Shown here piece after piece: positions 41,836-50,469 of a stretch of DNA of 64,000 nt. The first letter of the stretch is position 1. Every line of letters begins with the position of its first letter. Position numbers and translations under genes: made by a program. Where the stretch lies: NCBI GenBank assembly GCA_025963775.1, contig JAOQAD010000023.1, positions 43,813 through 107,812 on the forward strand, written 5' to 3'. The notes below the pieces were generated by a model. That model did not search any database, was not told where the DNA came from, and worked only from the letters and a program-made list of their open reading frames with translations. Source of the stretch: Bacteroidota bacterium. GTDB lineage: Bacteria; Bacteroidota; Bacteroidia; 2-12-FULL-35-15.

Positions 41836-42450
41836 ATGGTTTACCGTTTTAAAGTAACTTTTGAAGACAACGAGGACGTATATCGCGAGATCGAAATAAA
41901 ATCCACCCAGAATTTTGAAGATTTTCACAATGTGATCATGCAATCCATCGGCTTTGATAACATGCACGATGCTTCTTTTTTTATAAGTGATGATTACTGG
42001 AGAAAAGGTGAAGAGATCCGCCTGAAGCCTGCAGAAGGCCTGAGGCAGATGAACAAATGCAAGATGGCCCTTCTCATTGATGACCCGCACCAGAAATTTG
42101 TGTACACCTATGATCCGAAAGCCGGCTGGACATTCCTGATCGAGCTGATGAAGATCGTGCCGGATGATGCAAAGGCAACTTACCCGAAATGTGCAAAAAC
42201 AGTGGGCGAAGCGCCGAAGCAGCACAAGGCAAATGCTATTGTGCCCCCTGTTGGCGATGAAGAGGAATTTGACGACCATGAGCCACATAGCGATGATGAG
42301 GCGTATACACATGCTCACAGCGAAGATGAAACCGCGCTGCTGGAAGGCGAAGAAGGTGAAGTGGAAGAAACAGAAGAGGAAGAAGTGCACGATGATGAGG
42401 AAGCTCCGGATTTTGAAGCCGGCGCTGAGCATGAAGGCGATGATTTTTAG
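41836..42450 (+). CDS. Plasmid pRiA4b ORF-3-like (PF07929) protein with acidic tail
   Basis: 204 residues. Residues 1-130 match the PF07929 fold seen in IS1096 TnpR-named passenger proteins: VYRFKVTFEDNEDVYREIEI, FEDFHNVIMQSIGFDNMHDA, FVYTYDPKAGWTFLIEL. The last 55 residues are almost all Asp, Glu and His (ETEEEEVHDDEEAPDFEAG), an unstructured acidic tail. No transposase gene is near, so here it is a chromosomal stand-alone gene. Function unknown. Confidence 0.85.
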   Translation: MVYRFKVTFEDNEDVYREIEIKSTQNFEDFHNVIMQSIGFDNMHDASFFISDDYWRKGEEIRLKPAEGLRQMNKCKMALLIDDPHQKFVYTYDPKAGWTFLIELMKIVPDDAKATYPKCAKTVGEAPKQHKANAIVPPVGDEEEFDDHEPHSDDEAYTHAHSEDETALLEGEEGEVEETEEEEVHDDEEAPDFEAGAEHEGDDF

Positions 42451-42540
42451 CCGGGAGCCTGTAGTTCATAGTTTGCAGGCCGTTAACCGTTATAATTATA
42501 CTTCTATTGAAATATCTTATTTGTTATGCTTGCACCGTGC

Positions 42541-42572
42541 TTTCCCCTCTTGAGAGGGCTTAGGGCTGTGTA
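42541..42572 (-). repeat. Hairpin repeat family A, degenerate copy
   Basis: CCCTCT (42545-42550) pairs with AGAGGG (42553-42558), followed by CTTAGGGCTGTG. Same orientation as 288..321. It lies just upstream of miaA, while an opposite copy ends miaA. Confidence 0.55.
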
Positions 42573-42605
42573 CAAAAAGCTTATCGACCTGACAGCTGCT
42601 TCCCG

Positions 42606-43520
42606 GTGAAAACAAATAAACATCTTATTGTAGTTACAGGCCCAACCGCCATCGGCAAAACAGCCCTTGGCGTACTGCTTGCAAAAACCTTTCATACCGT
42701 GGTGCTTTCCGCCGATTCCCGGCAGTTCTTCAGGGAGATGAGCATTGGCACTGCAAAGCCTTCTGCAGAAGAAATGCAGGGTATTCCCCATTATTTTATC
42801 GATTCGCATTCGGTTGCCGAGCCCTATAACGTTGGAAAGTATGAGACCGAAGCGATCGCATTGCTGGAAAAATTATTTGCGGAGCATGATGTGGTAATTA
42901 TGGTTGGCGGCTCCGGCTTATACATCGATGCTGTTTGTAGAGGCTTTGATGAATTACCCGAAGCTGATGAGGCCATCCGGCAACAGATCGATGAACTTCT
43001 TGAAAAAGAAGGGATAGAAGCGCTGCAGGAAAAGCTGAAGCAGCTGGATCCCGTTTACTATGCGCAGGTAGACCTGAAAAACCCGCAGCGGCTCAGCAGG
43101 GCGCTGGAAGTATGCATCAGCAGCGGCAAGCCCTACTCCGCTTTACGCAAAGGAAAAATTAAAACACGGAATTTCGATTGCATCAAAATCGGTTTGGACA
43201 CCAGCCGTGAGCTCTTGTACGAACGCATCAACAACCGCGTTGATAAAATGATGAGTGAAGGTTTGCCGGAAGAAGTGAGATCGCTGCTGCCGTTCAAAAC
43301 TGCGAATGCCTTACAGACCGTTGGTTACAAAGAGCTGTTCGATCACATTGAAGGAAAGAGCGGATTGCAATCGGCGATTGATCTTATAAAGCAAAACACA
43401 CGGAAATTCGCAAAGCGCCAGCTCACCTGGTTCCGGCGCGATGCAGCAATAAAATGGTTTGAGCCGGCGGAAACAGAAAAGATAATTGAATACATAAAAA
43501 CAACGATTGACCACCCCTAA
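42606..43520 (+). CDS. miaA: tRNA dimethylallyltransferase
   Basis: 304 residues from a GTG at 42606. P-loop VTGPTAIGKTALG, the catalytic DSRQFFREMSIGTAKPS, PHYFIDSH, VGGSGLYIDAVCRGFD and the late QLTWFRRD are all in place. It attaches the dimethylallyl group to A37 of tRNAs reading UNN codons. The last codons and the TAA (43518-43520) fall inside a family A repeat, so the C-terminal DHP is repeat-encoded. Confidence 0.95.
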   Translation: MKTNKHLIVVTGPTAIGKTALGVLLAKTFHTVVLSADSRQFFREMSIGTAKPSAEEMQGIPHYFIDSHSVAEPYNVGKYETEAIALLEKLFAEHDVVIMVGGSGLYIDAVCRGFDELPEADEAIRQQIDELLEKEGIEALQEKLKQLDPVYYAQVDLKNPQRLSRALEVCISSGKPYSALRKGKIKTRNFDCIKIGLDTSRELLYERINNRVDKMMSEGLPEEVRSLLPFKTANALQTVGYKELFDHIEGKSGLQSAIDLIKQNTRKFAKRQLTWFRRDAAIKWFEPAETEKIIEYIKTTIDHP

Positions 43521-43541
43521 CCCCTCCTCGAAGGAGGGGAA
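43509..43541 (+). repeat. Hairpin repeat family A, copy ending miaA
   Basis: ACCACCCCTAACCCCTCC with stem CCCCTCC/GGAGGGG. Supplies the miaA stop codon. Confidence 0.7.
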
Positions 43542-43550
43542 TCAGAGTCG

Positions 43551-43583
43551 TTCCTCCCCTTCCAGGGGAGGCCAGGAGGGGTA
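43551..43583 (-). repeat. Hairpin repeat family A, copy before the MFS gene
   Basis: CCTCCCC (43553-43559) pairs with GGGGAGG (43565-43571), followed by CCAGGAGGGGTAG. Inverted relative to 43509..43541, nine bases away. Confidence 0.7.
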
Positions 43584-43589
43584 GAAACT

Positions 43590-44831
43590 ATGATCGCGAT
43601 TATTAAAGAATACACAAAGCTTGACCGCTCCATCCTCAATATCATTGTGGTGGAATTTTTTGTGCAGATGATCAACGTTTCCTTCATGTCGATCCTTCCC
43701 CTGTACATGAAGGTGGAAGGCTACAGCGATTCGGAATACGCGCATTTCACTTCCTATCGCTACCTCGGGATGCTGGCACTGGCGCTGGCTTTGGGCATGT
43801 ACATCAAAGGACGGAAGATCCTGCCGATGTTCTACATTGCATCGGTTGGTGTTCCATTGTTCGGGCTGCTGATCCTGGTCGGGGTACACATCCACTCCGC
43901 TGCATTGCTGCTGGTTTCACACCTGCTCTGGGGAACAGCCTATACCTTCATCCAGATCCCTATTCTTCCGTACATCCTGCGGAATGTCCCGGTGCAGCAT
44001 CATACATCTGCCATCACGCTGAACTTCGCGACATGGAGCATTGCCAGCATTCTCAGTTTTTTATTCATCGGCGTTTTCAATACCATCGATCCTGTTTTAT
44101 TCAATGAGCAGCATTTGCTCTTCGGCATTGTGATCCTGAGCTTCAGCGGCATTTATTTTATCATGAAAGTAAGCAGGCAGGAACATGTGCCTGCGCTGGA
44201 TGAAAAAAGAAGCAACATACGCGGATACGACTGGAAAGTGATCTTCAGGGCGATGATCCCTACTTCCATTATCGCATTCGGCGCGGGATTCACCATTCCC
44301 TTCATCAGCCTGTTCTTTTCAAATGTGCATGGCATGAGCACCGCTGAATTCTCCTATATGTCATTCGCAGCCTCCTTCATTGTCGCCTATGCGGCTTTGT
44401 GGGTGCCGAAGATCAAGCAGGGCATCGGCTACAAGCGGGCGGTGCCGCTTACACAGTCACTCGCTATCATGGCGCTGATCGTGATGGCCACCACGCAGTA
44501 CTACAGCCAGGTAAGCACGGCCGTGGTGATCGCTATTGTATTTTACCTGATCCGCCAGCCGCTGATGAACATTGCCGCTCCGATGACCTCCGACATCACG
44601 ATGAAATATGTGGGCGCCCGCAACCGGGAAATGACGAGCGGGCTTACTTCCGCAATCTGGTCAGGCTCTACGTTTTTCTCCGCCATTATTTTCGGGATCC
44701 TGCGCCACCTCCATGTGGACTACGTGAATATTTTCCTGATCACCGCTGCATTGTACAGTATTGGTGTTGTCTGGTACATCATCCTCATTCATGATTATGA
44801 TAAGAGGGAAAAGGCGGGGTTGATCAGTTAA
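43590..44831 (+). CDS. Major facilitator superfamily transporter
   Basis: 413 residues, twelve predicted transmembrane helices with a central loop at about 195-215 (RQEHVPALDEKRSNIRGYDW). MFS-type features are the short basic loops YIKGRKILP (loop 2-3) and the matching VPKIKQGIGYKRAVP in the second half, and PYILRNVPVQHHTSAITLNF. Substrate unknown. It begins six bases after a hairpin repeat, so its promoter must lie in or before that repeat, or it is read from miaA. Confidence 0.85.
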   Translation: MIAIIKEYTKLDRSILNIIVVEFFVQMINVSFMSILPLYMKVEGYSDSEYAHFTSYRYLGMLALALALGMYIKGRKILPMFYIASVGVPLFGLLILVGVHIHSAALLLVSHLLWGTAYTFIQIPILPYILRNVPVQHHTSAITLNFATWSIASILSFLFIGVFNTIDPVLFNEQHLLFGIVILSFSGIYFIMKVSRQEHVPALDEKRSNIRGYDWKVIFRAMIPTSIIAFGAGFTIPFISLFFSNVHGMSTAEFSYMSFAASFIVAYAALWVPKIKQGIGYKRAVPLTQSLAIMALIVMATTQYYSQVSTAVVIAIVFYLIRQPLMNIAAPMTSDITMKYVGARNREMTSGLTSAIWSGSTFFSAIIFGILRHLHVDYVNIFLITAALYSIGVVWYIILIHDYDKREKAGLIS

Positions 44832-44938
44832 TGTATAGATTGAATTCAGTATGTGTGGTATGAAGCGGTTGGGAATGATTGACAAGGAAAATATTCAGAA
44901 TTGATAATATCTAATTGTAATGATTATTCTAAATACCA

Positions 44939-46693
44939 TTATTTTTTAAAATAGAGTTTCATAAATTTTTCCAAAGTGCTATCATTATCGAAAAATTTAA
45001 TGTCTGGAGAAAGTATATTCATATACACTTCTGCCAGTTCATCAAAATATTCGGCGCGAGCAGCTTCAATTAGATTATAAGGATAATCCAAATCACAATT
45101 TCTGATCCAATCAACAAGTAATTCATGAACCGTTGATTTTGAGATATATTTACCAGGGAAGCCATATTTCTCGATCCACTTACTATATATGGGGAGGTTG
45201 CGTTTTTCCCAAGCAAATTTTCGCTGGGATACGATCTTATTCAATACGCGTAAAACGACCGAAACACTATAAGAATTTCCAAACAATTTTTTATCCAACT
45301 CATCATAAATTTTATGTGCCGGTGCATAATCTTCCGTTTGCTCTAACTCCTTCATCTCTTCACTCCAATTAATATACGCACTAATTAAACCTACCGAACT
45401 TATAACCGGCTCAGCCATACTAACAGTTTTTATCATAGTATCCATAATCTCATTCCATGCCGATTCCAAAAATTTCATTGAAGGTTGGATCTTCTTTATA
45501 TCCTCCAGCAATGGCTCAAGTTCTGTATAGCCCATTCCATTATATTTATCCTTTAAAGCACTCAAAGGCGTTCTTATAAAACCTATAGCGCTATTAAACG
45601 CTGCTTGACCCACCCATAAATTGCCCTGGTGGTTATGCACAAGGGTCCAGATTTCACGCAGGGCTGCATATTCAGATGTCTTCGCTTCTCCCTTATTACC
45701 TTCAATCCATTGATTTAATAGTTCTAATGTTTCTGAAGGCTTCGCAGAAAAATGCTTTTTTACAAGCTCGTATGCTTTTTCAATGCCTTTCCCCAATGTG
45801 CTGGAAGAGATAATATGTCTCCTATGTTGCCCGTTAACAGGAAGAGCATCTTGTGTCGCCTGTGAAAAAACAGGCCTGCTTCCAAGATTCTTAGGCCCCA
45901 TTGAGCCTCCTTTCAGATTACGTGTTAAAAAGCCAGCATCCCATAAGCTATTAGTTAGTGCTGCCCAAGTTTGGAATAAGATTCTTCCTGGTTTGTTCAA
46001 CTCTACCTCTAACTCTGCCCACATTTTTTTCGTGCCTAAATCTTTAAAATCATTGGCTTTTAAAGCCAGCATAAGCTTTCTTCGAAAATCTCTTTTGGAG
46101 AGCCTAACGTCATCATCTTTCGGATAAATCTCTTCCGCCACACTAATCTTTCGCTGCACAGTAACATTATTAACTTTATTGTTATGTATTGAAGACACAG
46201 CCATACTATTCATAGAATGCAGCTGCACCGCCTTCCCTCCCATCACATCCGCCTCTTTCTCCAATCCTTTATCATCATTGATATCCACTTTCCCTTTCAT
46301 CTGCATCGTCGGCTTTACTCTTCCCTGTTTCTGCTGCACTACGTGCCATGCTTCATGCGGCAGATGCTTTTCCTGCCCCGATGCAAGATGGATGTCAGTA
46401 CCCTGTGCATACGCATGTGCATTCAGCTGTGTAGGCTTAGAGGAATTGTAATGCACTTTCACATCATCCATTGAATGGCCGGAAAGATTTTCTATTCCTG
46501 ATTTCAGCTGATCCGGCAAACCTGTAGTGTTTGCTTTTCTCTGAACGGGGATTTCAGTGGATTGCTTGTTCGCCAGGGCATCCACCTGTTTCTTTTGAAT
46601 GGCTGACTGCGAGCGGTTATCCTGGAGCTGAAATGTAGATTTGCTTTCCTTCTGCCCTGGCTGCTTGTTTATTTTATCAGCGTATGAATTCAT
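44939..46693 (-). CDS. eCIS-associated DUF4157 protein, candidate effector
   Basis: 584 residues, ATG at 46693. A polar disordered start (QKESKSTFQLQDNRSQSAIQ) is followed by the DUF4157 domain at about 50-125: LPDQLKSGIENLSGHSMDDV, AHAYAQGTDIHLASGQEKHL, and the zinc motif HEAWH (about 113) in PHEAWHVVQQKQGRVKP. DUF4157 is a metallopeptidase-like module common in cargo proteins of contractile injection systems. The remaining 400 residues match nothing I know; they include QHRRHIISSSTLG and HNHQGNLWVG, a His/Asn pattern faintly like HNH-type toxins, then a long helical region. Last gene of the eCIS operon, a usual place for cargo. More A/T-rich than the structural genes, which suggests exchange. 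Confidence 0.75.
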   Translation of the reverse strand: MNSYADKINKQPGQKESKSTFQLQDNRSQSAIQKKQVDALANKQSTEIPVQRKANTTGLPDQLKSGIENLSGHSMDDVKVHYNSSKPTQLNAHAYAQGTDIHLASGQEKHLPHEAWHVVQQKQGRVKPTMQMKGKVDINDDKGLEKEADVMGGKAVQLHSMNSMAVSSIHNNKVNNVTVQRKISVAEEIYPKDDDVRLSKRDFRRKLMLALKANDFKDLGTKKMWAELEVELNKPGRILFQTWAALTNSLWDAGFLTRNLKGGSMGPKNLGSRPVFSQATQDALPVNGQHRRHIISSSTLGKGIEKAYELVKKHFSAKPSETLELLNQWIEGNKGEAKTSEYAALREIWTLVHNHQGNLWVGQAAFNSAIGFIRTPLSALKDKYNGMGYTELEPLLEDIKKIQPSMKFLESAWNEIMDTMIKTVSMAEPVISSVGLISAYINWSEEMKELEQTEDYAPAHKIYDELDKKLFGNSYSVSVVLRVLNKIVSQRKFAWEKRNLPIYSKWIEKYGFPGKYISKSTVHELLVDWIRNCDLDYPYNLIEAARAEYFDELAEVYMNILSPDIKFFDNDSTLEKFMKLYFKK

Positions 46694-46726
46694 CGTGTTT
46701 GCTTTAGAAAATGTTTAATCCCATTA

Positions 46727-47248
46727 TCAATCGGCGTTCAGCAAGCTCACCACCACCGGGCCTTTTGCACCGGAGTAATCCAGCGCTGAGCAAAAATTAT
46801 AATTGTGAATGCGGGACTTTAATCGCTCAAGGTGCGGACTGTAATAAGGTAAGCTCACCTGCCGGCCCGTAATTAACAGTACCAGGTTTTCATTTTGCAA
46901 AGGATATTTTATAAAAAGCGGGGAATGTATTTCTTTTATGAGATGTTCCTGATGTAAAATTTCCTTTCTCATCTTCTCATAAAAATGCTGCAGCATTTTA
47001 TTCACATGCACATATTCTATCTTCAGCACAAGGCAAACCCTTCGCCTTGTGATCAGGTAACCCGCAATGTCCATGCCTTCATTGTACACGCAATCATTCA
47101 GCGCTTCCGCGATCATCACGTTGCATTCTTCCTCCGTAAATGCCGATTTCCAGTCCCCGGTGATCAATGTGATCGCGAACAGCCGCCTGCTCTCGGGTGT
47201 TTCTTTCCCCGGGGCTGCATGAATGACCGCGTTCTTTTTGTTACTCAT
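46727..47248 (-). CDS. Unknown eCIS-linked protein, possibly a decayed Y1 transposase-like domain
   Basis: 173 residues. The order ITLITGDWKSAFTEEECN, DIAGYLITRRRVCLVLKIE, VHVNKMLQHFYEKMRKEI follows the beta-alpha layout of Y1 (IS200/RAYT) transposases, where the position of RRRVCLV would hold the HUH metal motif (NHVHLL). Both His are absent, so it cannot nick DNA as Y1 enzymes do. The similarity is my own alignment by eye and is weak. Placed between the AAA+ ATPase and the DUF4157 protein, 12 bases after the former; a chaperone or cargo-adaptor role is possible. Confidence 0.6.
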   Translation of the reverse strand: MSNKKNAVIHAAPGKETPESRRLFAITLITGDWKSAFTEEECNVMIAEALNDCVYNEGMDIAGYLITRRRVCLVLKIEYVHVNKMLQHFYEKMRKEILHQEHLIKEIHSPLFIKYPLQNENLVLLITGRQVSLPYYSPHLERLKSRIHNYNFCSALDYSGAKGPVVVSLLNAD

Positions 47249-47260
47249 CCTGCGATCCGG

Positions 47261-48616
47261 TTAGTTGCTGATGTTCATTGTTTTATTTTCCTTTTTAAAC
47301 TCGCGTTTTAATCCCGTCATCAATTCCTGCATGGTCACCACCGAATCGTTCCTGCGGATGGCCGACAAGGCACAATAACGCAGCACGTTAATGATCGCGC
47401 CACCGGCCAGCTCATGGTCTTCCGAGATCTTATACAGGTCGATATCCGGGTGCAGCGCACAGGTTCCTGAGAATGCATTTTTCCAGAGCCGGTAACGCTC
47501 TTCCACGGAAGGCATTGAAAAATAAATGATCGATTGAAACCTCCGCGTGAATGCATCATCCATGTTCCCTCTTAAATTGGAAGCAAGAATGACCACGCCT
47601 GGAAAATCTTCAATGCGCTGTAAAAGGTAGCCTGTCTGCTGGTTGGCATGCCGGTCGTTCGAGGAGTTTGCAGCTGTGCGTCTTCCGAACAGAGCATCCG
47701 CCTCATCAAAAAACAGGATCCAGTTCTTGTGCTGCGCCGTGTCAAAGATCTTTGATAAGTTCTTTTCCGTTTCACCAATGTATTTTGATACGATCATCGA
47801 AAGATCGACCTTGTACACGTCACGGTTGGAAGCTTTTCCAAGCAGCGTTGCCGTGAGTGTTTTTCCTGTTCCCGGCGGGCCGTAGAACAACGTACGGTAA
47901 CCCGGTTTGATCTTTTTAAACAGGCCCCATTCCTTCATCAGCGTGTCGCCATGCTCCATCCAGGTAGTGATCTCGCTCACCTGCTCCATCACGGCATCAT
48001 CCAGCACAATATCATCCCAGTCCATCTCTGTTGTTATTTTCTGCGCCGGAAAAGAAGCGCTATGCTCCGGCTGCACCTGTTCACCCGTCATAAAATACTG
48101 GAACCAGCGGTTGCTTAAACCGAGAATGCCATTCAGCTGCGGAATGTGTGCTTCCGTTTCCCCAAGCAGCAGCACCTGCTCTTTTATGAGGATACTGTCT
48201 TTGCCAAGTGCATCCAGCGCTTTCGATCTCATCGCGGGATCGCCGGCTGCAACAAGAAAGCACAGGGTCTGGCCCGTTGGTAAAAACCCGCTGTGGCTCT
48301 TATCCGTTACACCGCCGAACTCGGTAAATCCCCTGTCGTAAACCTGGTTCTTTCCAAAAAAAATATCCAGCGCCTCAGGCCGGATGTGCGGCGCCATCGA
48401 CAATGCCAAAGCCAGGCGTGAATAAATATCCAGCTCCCAGCTCTGCAGTGCTTCCGCATAAGGATGTGCCGTTGCCGACAGGTCAGGAACAGGAAGATCA
48501 TGCCATTGCTGCTCATGGCCTTCCTGCAACAGGTAGGTCCTGATCGCCTGGTCGATCACGCTTTGCAGCCAGTCCATCTCTGCCTGGAGAATAGCGATGG
48601 ACTGTTCAGTATCCAT
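47261..48616 (-). CDS. AAA+ ATPase of the contractile injection system (Afp15-like)
   Basis: 451 residues from the ATG at 48616, overlapping the upstream gene by 11 bases; ATGs at 48643 and 48655 would overlap more. N-terminal helical domain (about 1-200), then an AAA+ domain: Walker A YGPPGTGKTLTA (about 244), Walker B ILFFDEADALFG, sensor VVILASNLRGN and arginine finger AFTRRF. The membrane-free, single-AAA layout beside baseplate genes is that of the eCIS ATPase (Afp15/PVC15), which is needed for assembly or cargo loading. Operon position next to cargo-type genes agrees. Confidence 0.9.
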   Translation of the reverse strand: MDTEQSIAILQAEMDWLQSVIDQAIRTYLLQEGHEQQWHDLPVPDLSATAHPYAEALQSWELDIYSRLALALSMAPHIRPEALDIFFGKNQVYDRGFTEFGGVTDKSHSGFLPTGQTLCFLVAAGDPAMRSKALDALGKDSILIKEQVLLLGETEAHIPQLNGILGLSNRWFQYFMTGEQVQPEHSASFPAQKITTEMDWDDIVLDDAVMEQVSEITTWMEHGDTLMKEWGLFKKIKPGYRTLFYGPPGTGKTLTATLLGKASNRDVYKVDLSMIVSKYIGETEKNLSKIFDTAQHKNWILFFDEADALFGRRTAANSSNDRHANQQTGYLLQRIEDFPGVVILASNLRGNMDDAFTRRFQSIIYFSMPSVEERYRLWKNAFSGTCALHPDIDLYKISEDHELAGGAIINVLRYCALSAIRRNDSVVTMQELMTGLKREFKKENKTMNISN

Positions 48617-49526
48617 AGCGCAGGAAAAAATTTTCAATGTCATCAAGGTTGGCATCTGCCCATTTGAAATACAGCAATGCCGTGTTCGGGTTCAGCTCAT
48701 TGGCTGAGAGCATATCCAGCAGGCTCGTATGCACATCGCCGGAGAGCCCGGAGCTATAACCCTGCTCATAATGAAAATCATAATCATAAAAATCGCTGGC
48801 CCATTCATGTCTTGACTGCCGTTCAGTGATCAGCTCGCTGATGAACACATCCAGCTTTTCATCCTGCACGGCTAATTTCTTTGCCTTGAAGAACGCAGGT
48901 TTTCTCTTTGTTTCGCGGTGATAATATTCAATGTCTTTGGATTGGATCGTTTTTGCGGAATGGTGCCCGAAAATATCGGCAAGCCCGAAGTTTTCAGCAT
49001 CTGTGGCGATCTCCAGTTCTGCTTTTTCAGCGCCTGCAATTGCAAGTGTCCAGTCTGCAGCCGTTGCACTTTCCGTTACAACATACAGTTCCCTGAACGA
49101 ATAAAATGTTTGTGTGAGCCGGATGATCAGCTGCTGCTGAAGCTCATTCCAGTTCATTATTTTCACCGACTCGGGATCATTTCCCTTAAAGAAGAAGCTT
49201 CCTCTTTTGTCAAAGGAAAGGATCTGCCTGCTGAACTCAAACTCCCCTGCAACCGGGGAACTGCCGCTTCCCCTTCCTGAATATGGCTTTGTGAGCCCAT
49301 CGCTGAAATTCCAGCCTGCGGGATTTTGTTTTGTTCCGTATGCGAATGTACATTCACCCGGATCAATGATCCCGGAGCGAAAAATATTTCCAAGCACGAT
49401 CATTTCGCCATTCCTGACCTGGAAAAAATCCCCCGGGAATACATCATGGTTCAGTGGATTGGAAGGAATAAAGCCGCCAGTGCGCATGTAAAAGCTGCGG
49501 TAAAAATTTCTGTACACATTTTCCAT
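48606..49526 (-). CDS. Unknown eCIS operon protein
   Basis: 306 residues from the ATG at 49526; a GTG at 49556 would add ten residues from the intergenic hairpin side. A beta-rich N-terminal half (FYMRTGGFIPSNPLNHDVFP, GSFFFKGNDPESVKIMNWNE) is followed by a mixed part with Tyr/Phe-rich WASDFYDYDFHYEQGYSSGL and a helical end. No signal peptide, no family recognised. Conserved position between the helical proteins and the ATPase suggests a structural or cargo-handling part, but this is inference. Confidence 0.6.
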   Translation of the reverse strand: MENVYRNFYRSFYMRTGGFIPSNPLNHDVFPGDFFQVRNGEMIVLGNIFRSGIIDPGECTFAYGTKQNPAGWNFSDGLTKPYSGRGSGSSPVAGEFEFSRQILSFDKRGSFFFKGNDPESVKIMNWNELQQQLIIRLTQTFYSFRELYVVTESATAADWTLAIAGAEKAELEIATDAENFGLADIFGHHSAKTIQSKDIEYYHRETKRKPAFFKAKKLAVQDEKLDVFISELITERQSRHEWASDFYDYDFHYEQGYSSGLSGDVHTSLLDMLSANELNPNTALLYFKWADANLDDIENFFLRYGY

Positions 49527-49555
49527 TGATCGTTTTTTTTTAAATGAATCCGCCA

Positions 49556-49572
49556 CCCCGGGAAGCCCGGGG
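49556..49572. other. GC-rich stem-loop between eCIS genes
   Basis: CCCCGGG (49556-49562), loop AAG, CCCGGGG (49566-49572). No T run follows on the minus strand, so it is not a standard terminator; it could attenuate or stabilise mRNA between the structural and ATPase genes. Confidence 0.4.
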
Positions 49573-49593
49573 CAGCGGATGTATTTTATTTCA

Positions 49594-50451
49594 CTACGAA
49601 GCCAGCGCAGCAGCAGTGCCTGCAGCCAGTCCCAGCTGAAGCGACTTAAGCTTCACCTGTGCCTTATTCAATGCTGTTGTTGCATCGTTCAGCTGGTTGG
49701 TGGTGATCACATTTGCCTTCTGTGCCATTTTGTAATTAGCTTTTGAATTTGCATATACGCTGTAAAGCAATCCCTTGAGGGAAGTGTCTGCTTGCTTCTG
49801 AACAGCGTTCATGCTCGTTTTAGGTGATACTGTTTCAGCATTGAGCCCGGTAAGTGCCCGGTAAAGCATCATTGACTGATCGTATTCAAGGACCAGCGCC
49901 GATTCAGATTCCATATTGGCGGCCTGTGCTGCAAAAGTGGATTTCAATGCAACAAGTGTTAAGGCAACCGCATTGTTCGCATCATTTCCTGCTGTGCCAA
50001 GCATGCTCACCAGCTCATCGGAGATCAGCGGGTTCAGCGCTTTTTTGCGGATGACAAGGTTTGAAAGCTTGTTGATGATCTCTGCAGAATAGATCAGCTT
50101 GTCGATCACAGCTTTAATACTTTTGGCCAGGTCCTTTGTTGATTTGTCTGCCTGCGACATTTCAGTAAAAGCAATTTTGGAATTCCTTTCCAGGTCGAGT
50201 GCACTTTGCACCAGCTGATCCACAAGGTTCCTGTTCACAAGGGCCTGTGCGCGGGAAGCATCTGCCGTTACGAGAAAGGACAGGAAGCTTTGCTGCTTTT
50301 CCGTAAGTGCTGTAACTACAGCCTGCGCCTGCGCCACATCATACTGTGCATCCTGCACGGCAACCGTTCGTGCATCCAGCTCCGATTTTTTCTTTTCAGT
50401 GATGCCGTACCTTTTTGTAGTAGACACTGGTCTTATTTGAGTTTTTGACAT
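49594..50451 (-). CDS. Alanine-rich helical eCIS operon protein
   Basis: 285 residues, almost entirely predicted helix with heptad-like Ala/Leu spacing: DAQYDVAQAQAVVTALTEKQ, LVDQLVQSALDLERNSKIAF, TLVALKSTFAAQAANMESES and a C-terminal Ala run (GLAAGTAAALAS). No Cys, no Trp, no signal peptide, basic N-terminus (IRPVSTTKRYGITEKKKSE). It resembles the N-terminal helical half of its upstream neighbour (50470..52599) in composition. No known eCIS family recognised; helical-bundle toxin, adhesin or filling protein are all possible. Confidence 0.65.
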   Translation of the reverse strand: MSKTQIRPVSTTKRYGITEKKKSELDARTVAVQDAQYDVAQAQAVVTALTEKQQSFLSFLVTADASRAQALVNRNLVDQLVQSALDLERNSKIAFTEMSQADKSTKDLAKSIKAVIDKLIYSAEIINKLSNLVIRKKALNPLISDELVSMLGTAGNDANNAVALTLVALKSTFAAQAANMESESALVLEYDQSMMLYRALTGLNAETVSPKTSMNAVQKQADTSLKGLLYSVYANSKANYKMAQKANVITTNQLNDATTALNKAQVKLKSLQLGLAAGTAAALAS

Positions 50452-50469
50452 GATCTGTTTTTTTAGAGG

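Noticed and set aside
44832..44938. Terminator or attachment site at the left end of the eCIS locus
   Set aside because: No hairpin with a T run, tRNA gene or direct repeat is visible in this AT-rich gap.
49556..49572. Terminator splitting the eCIS operon
   Set aside because: The stem is strong but lacks a T run in the direction of transcription; kept only as a stem-loop.
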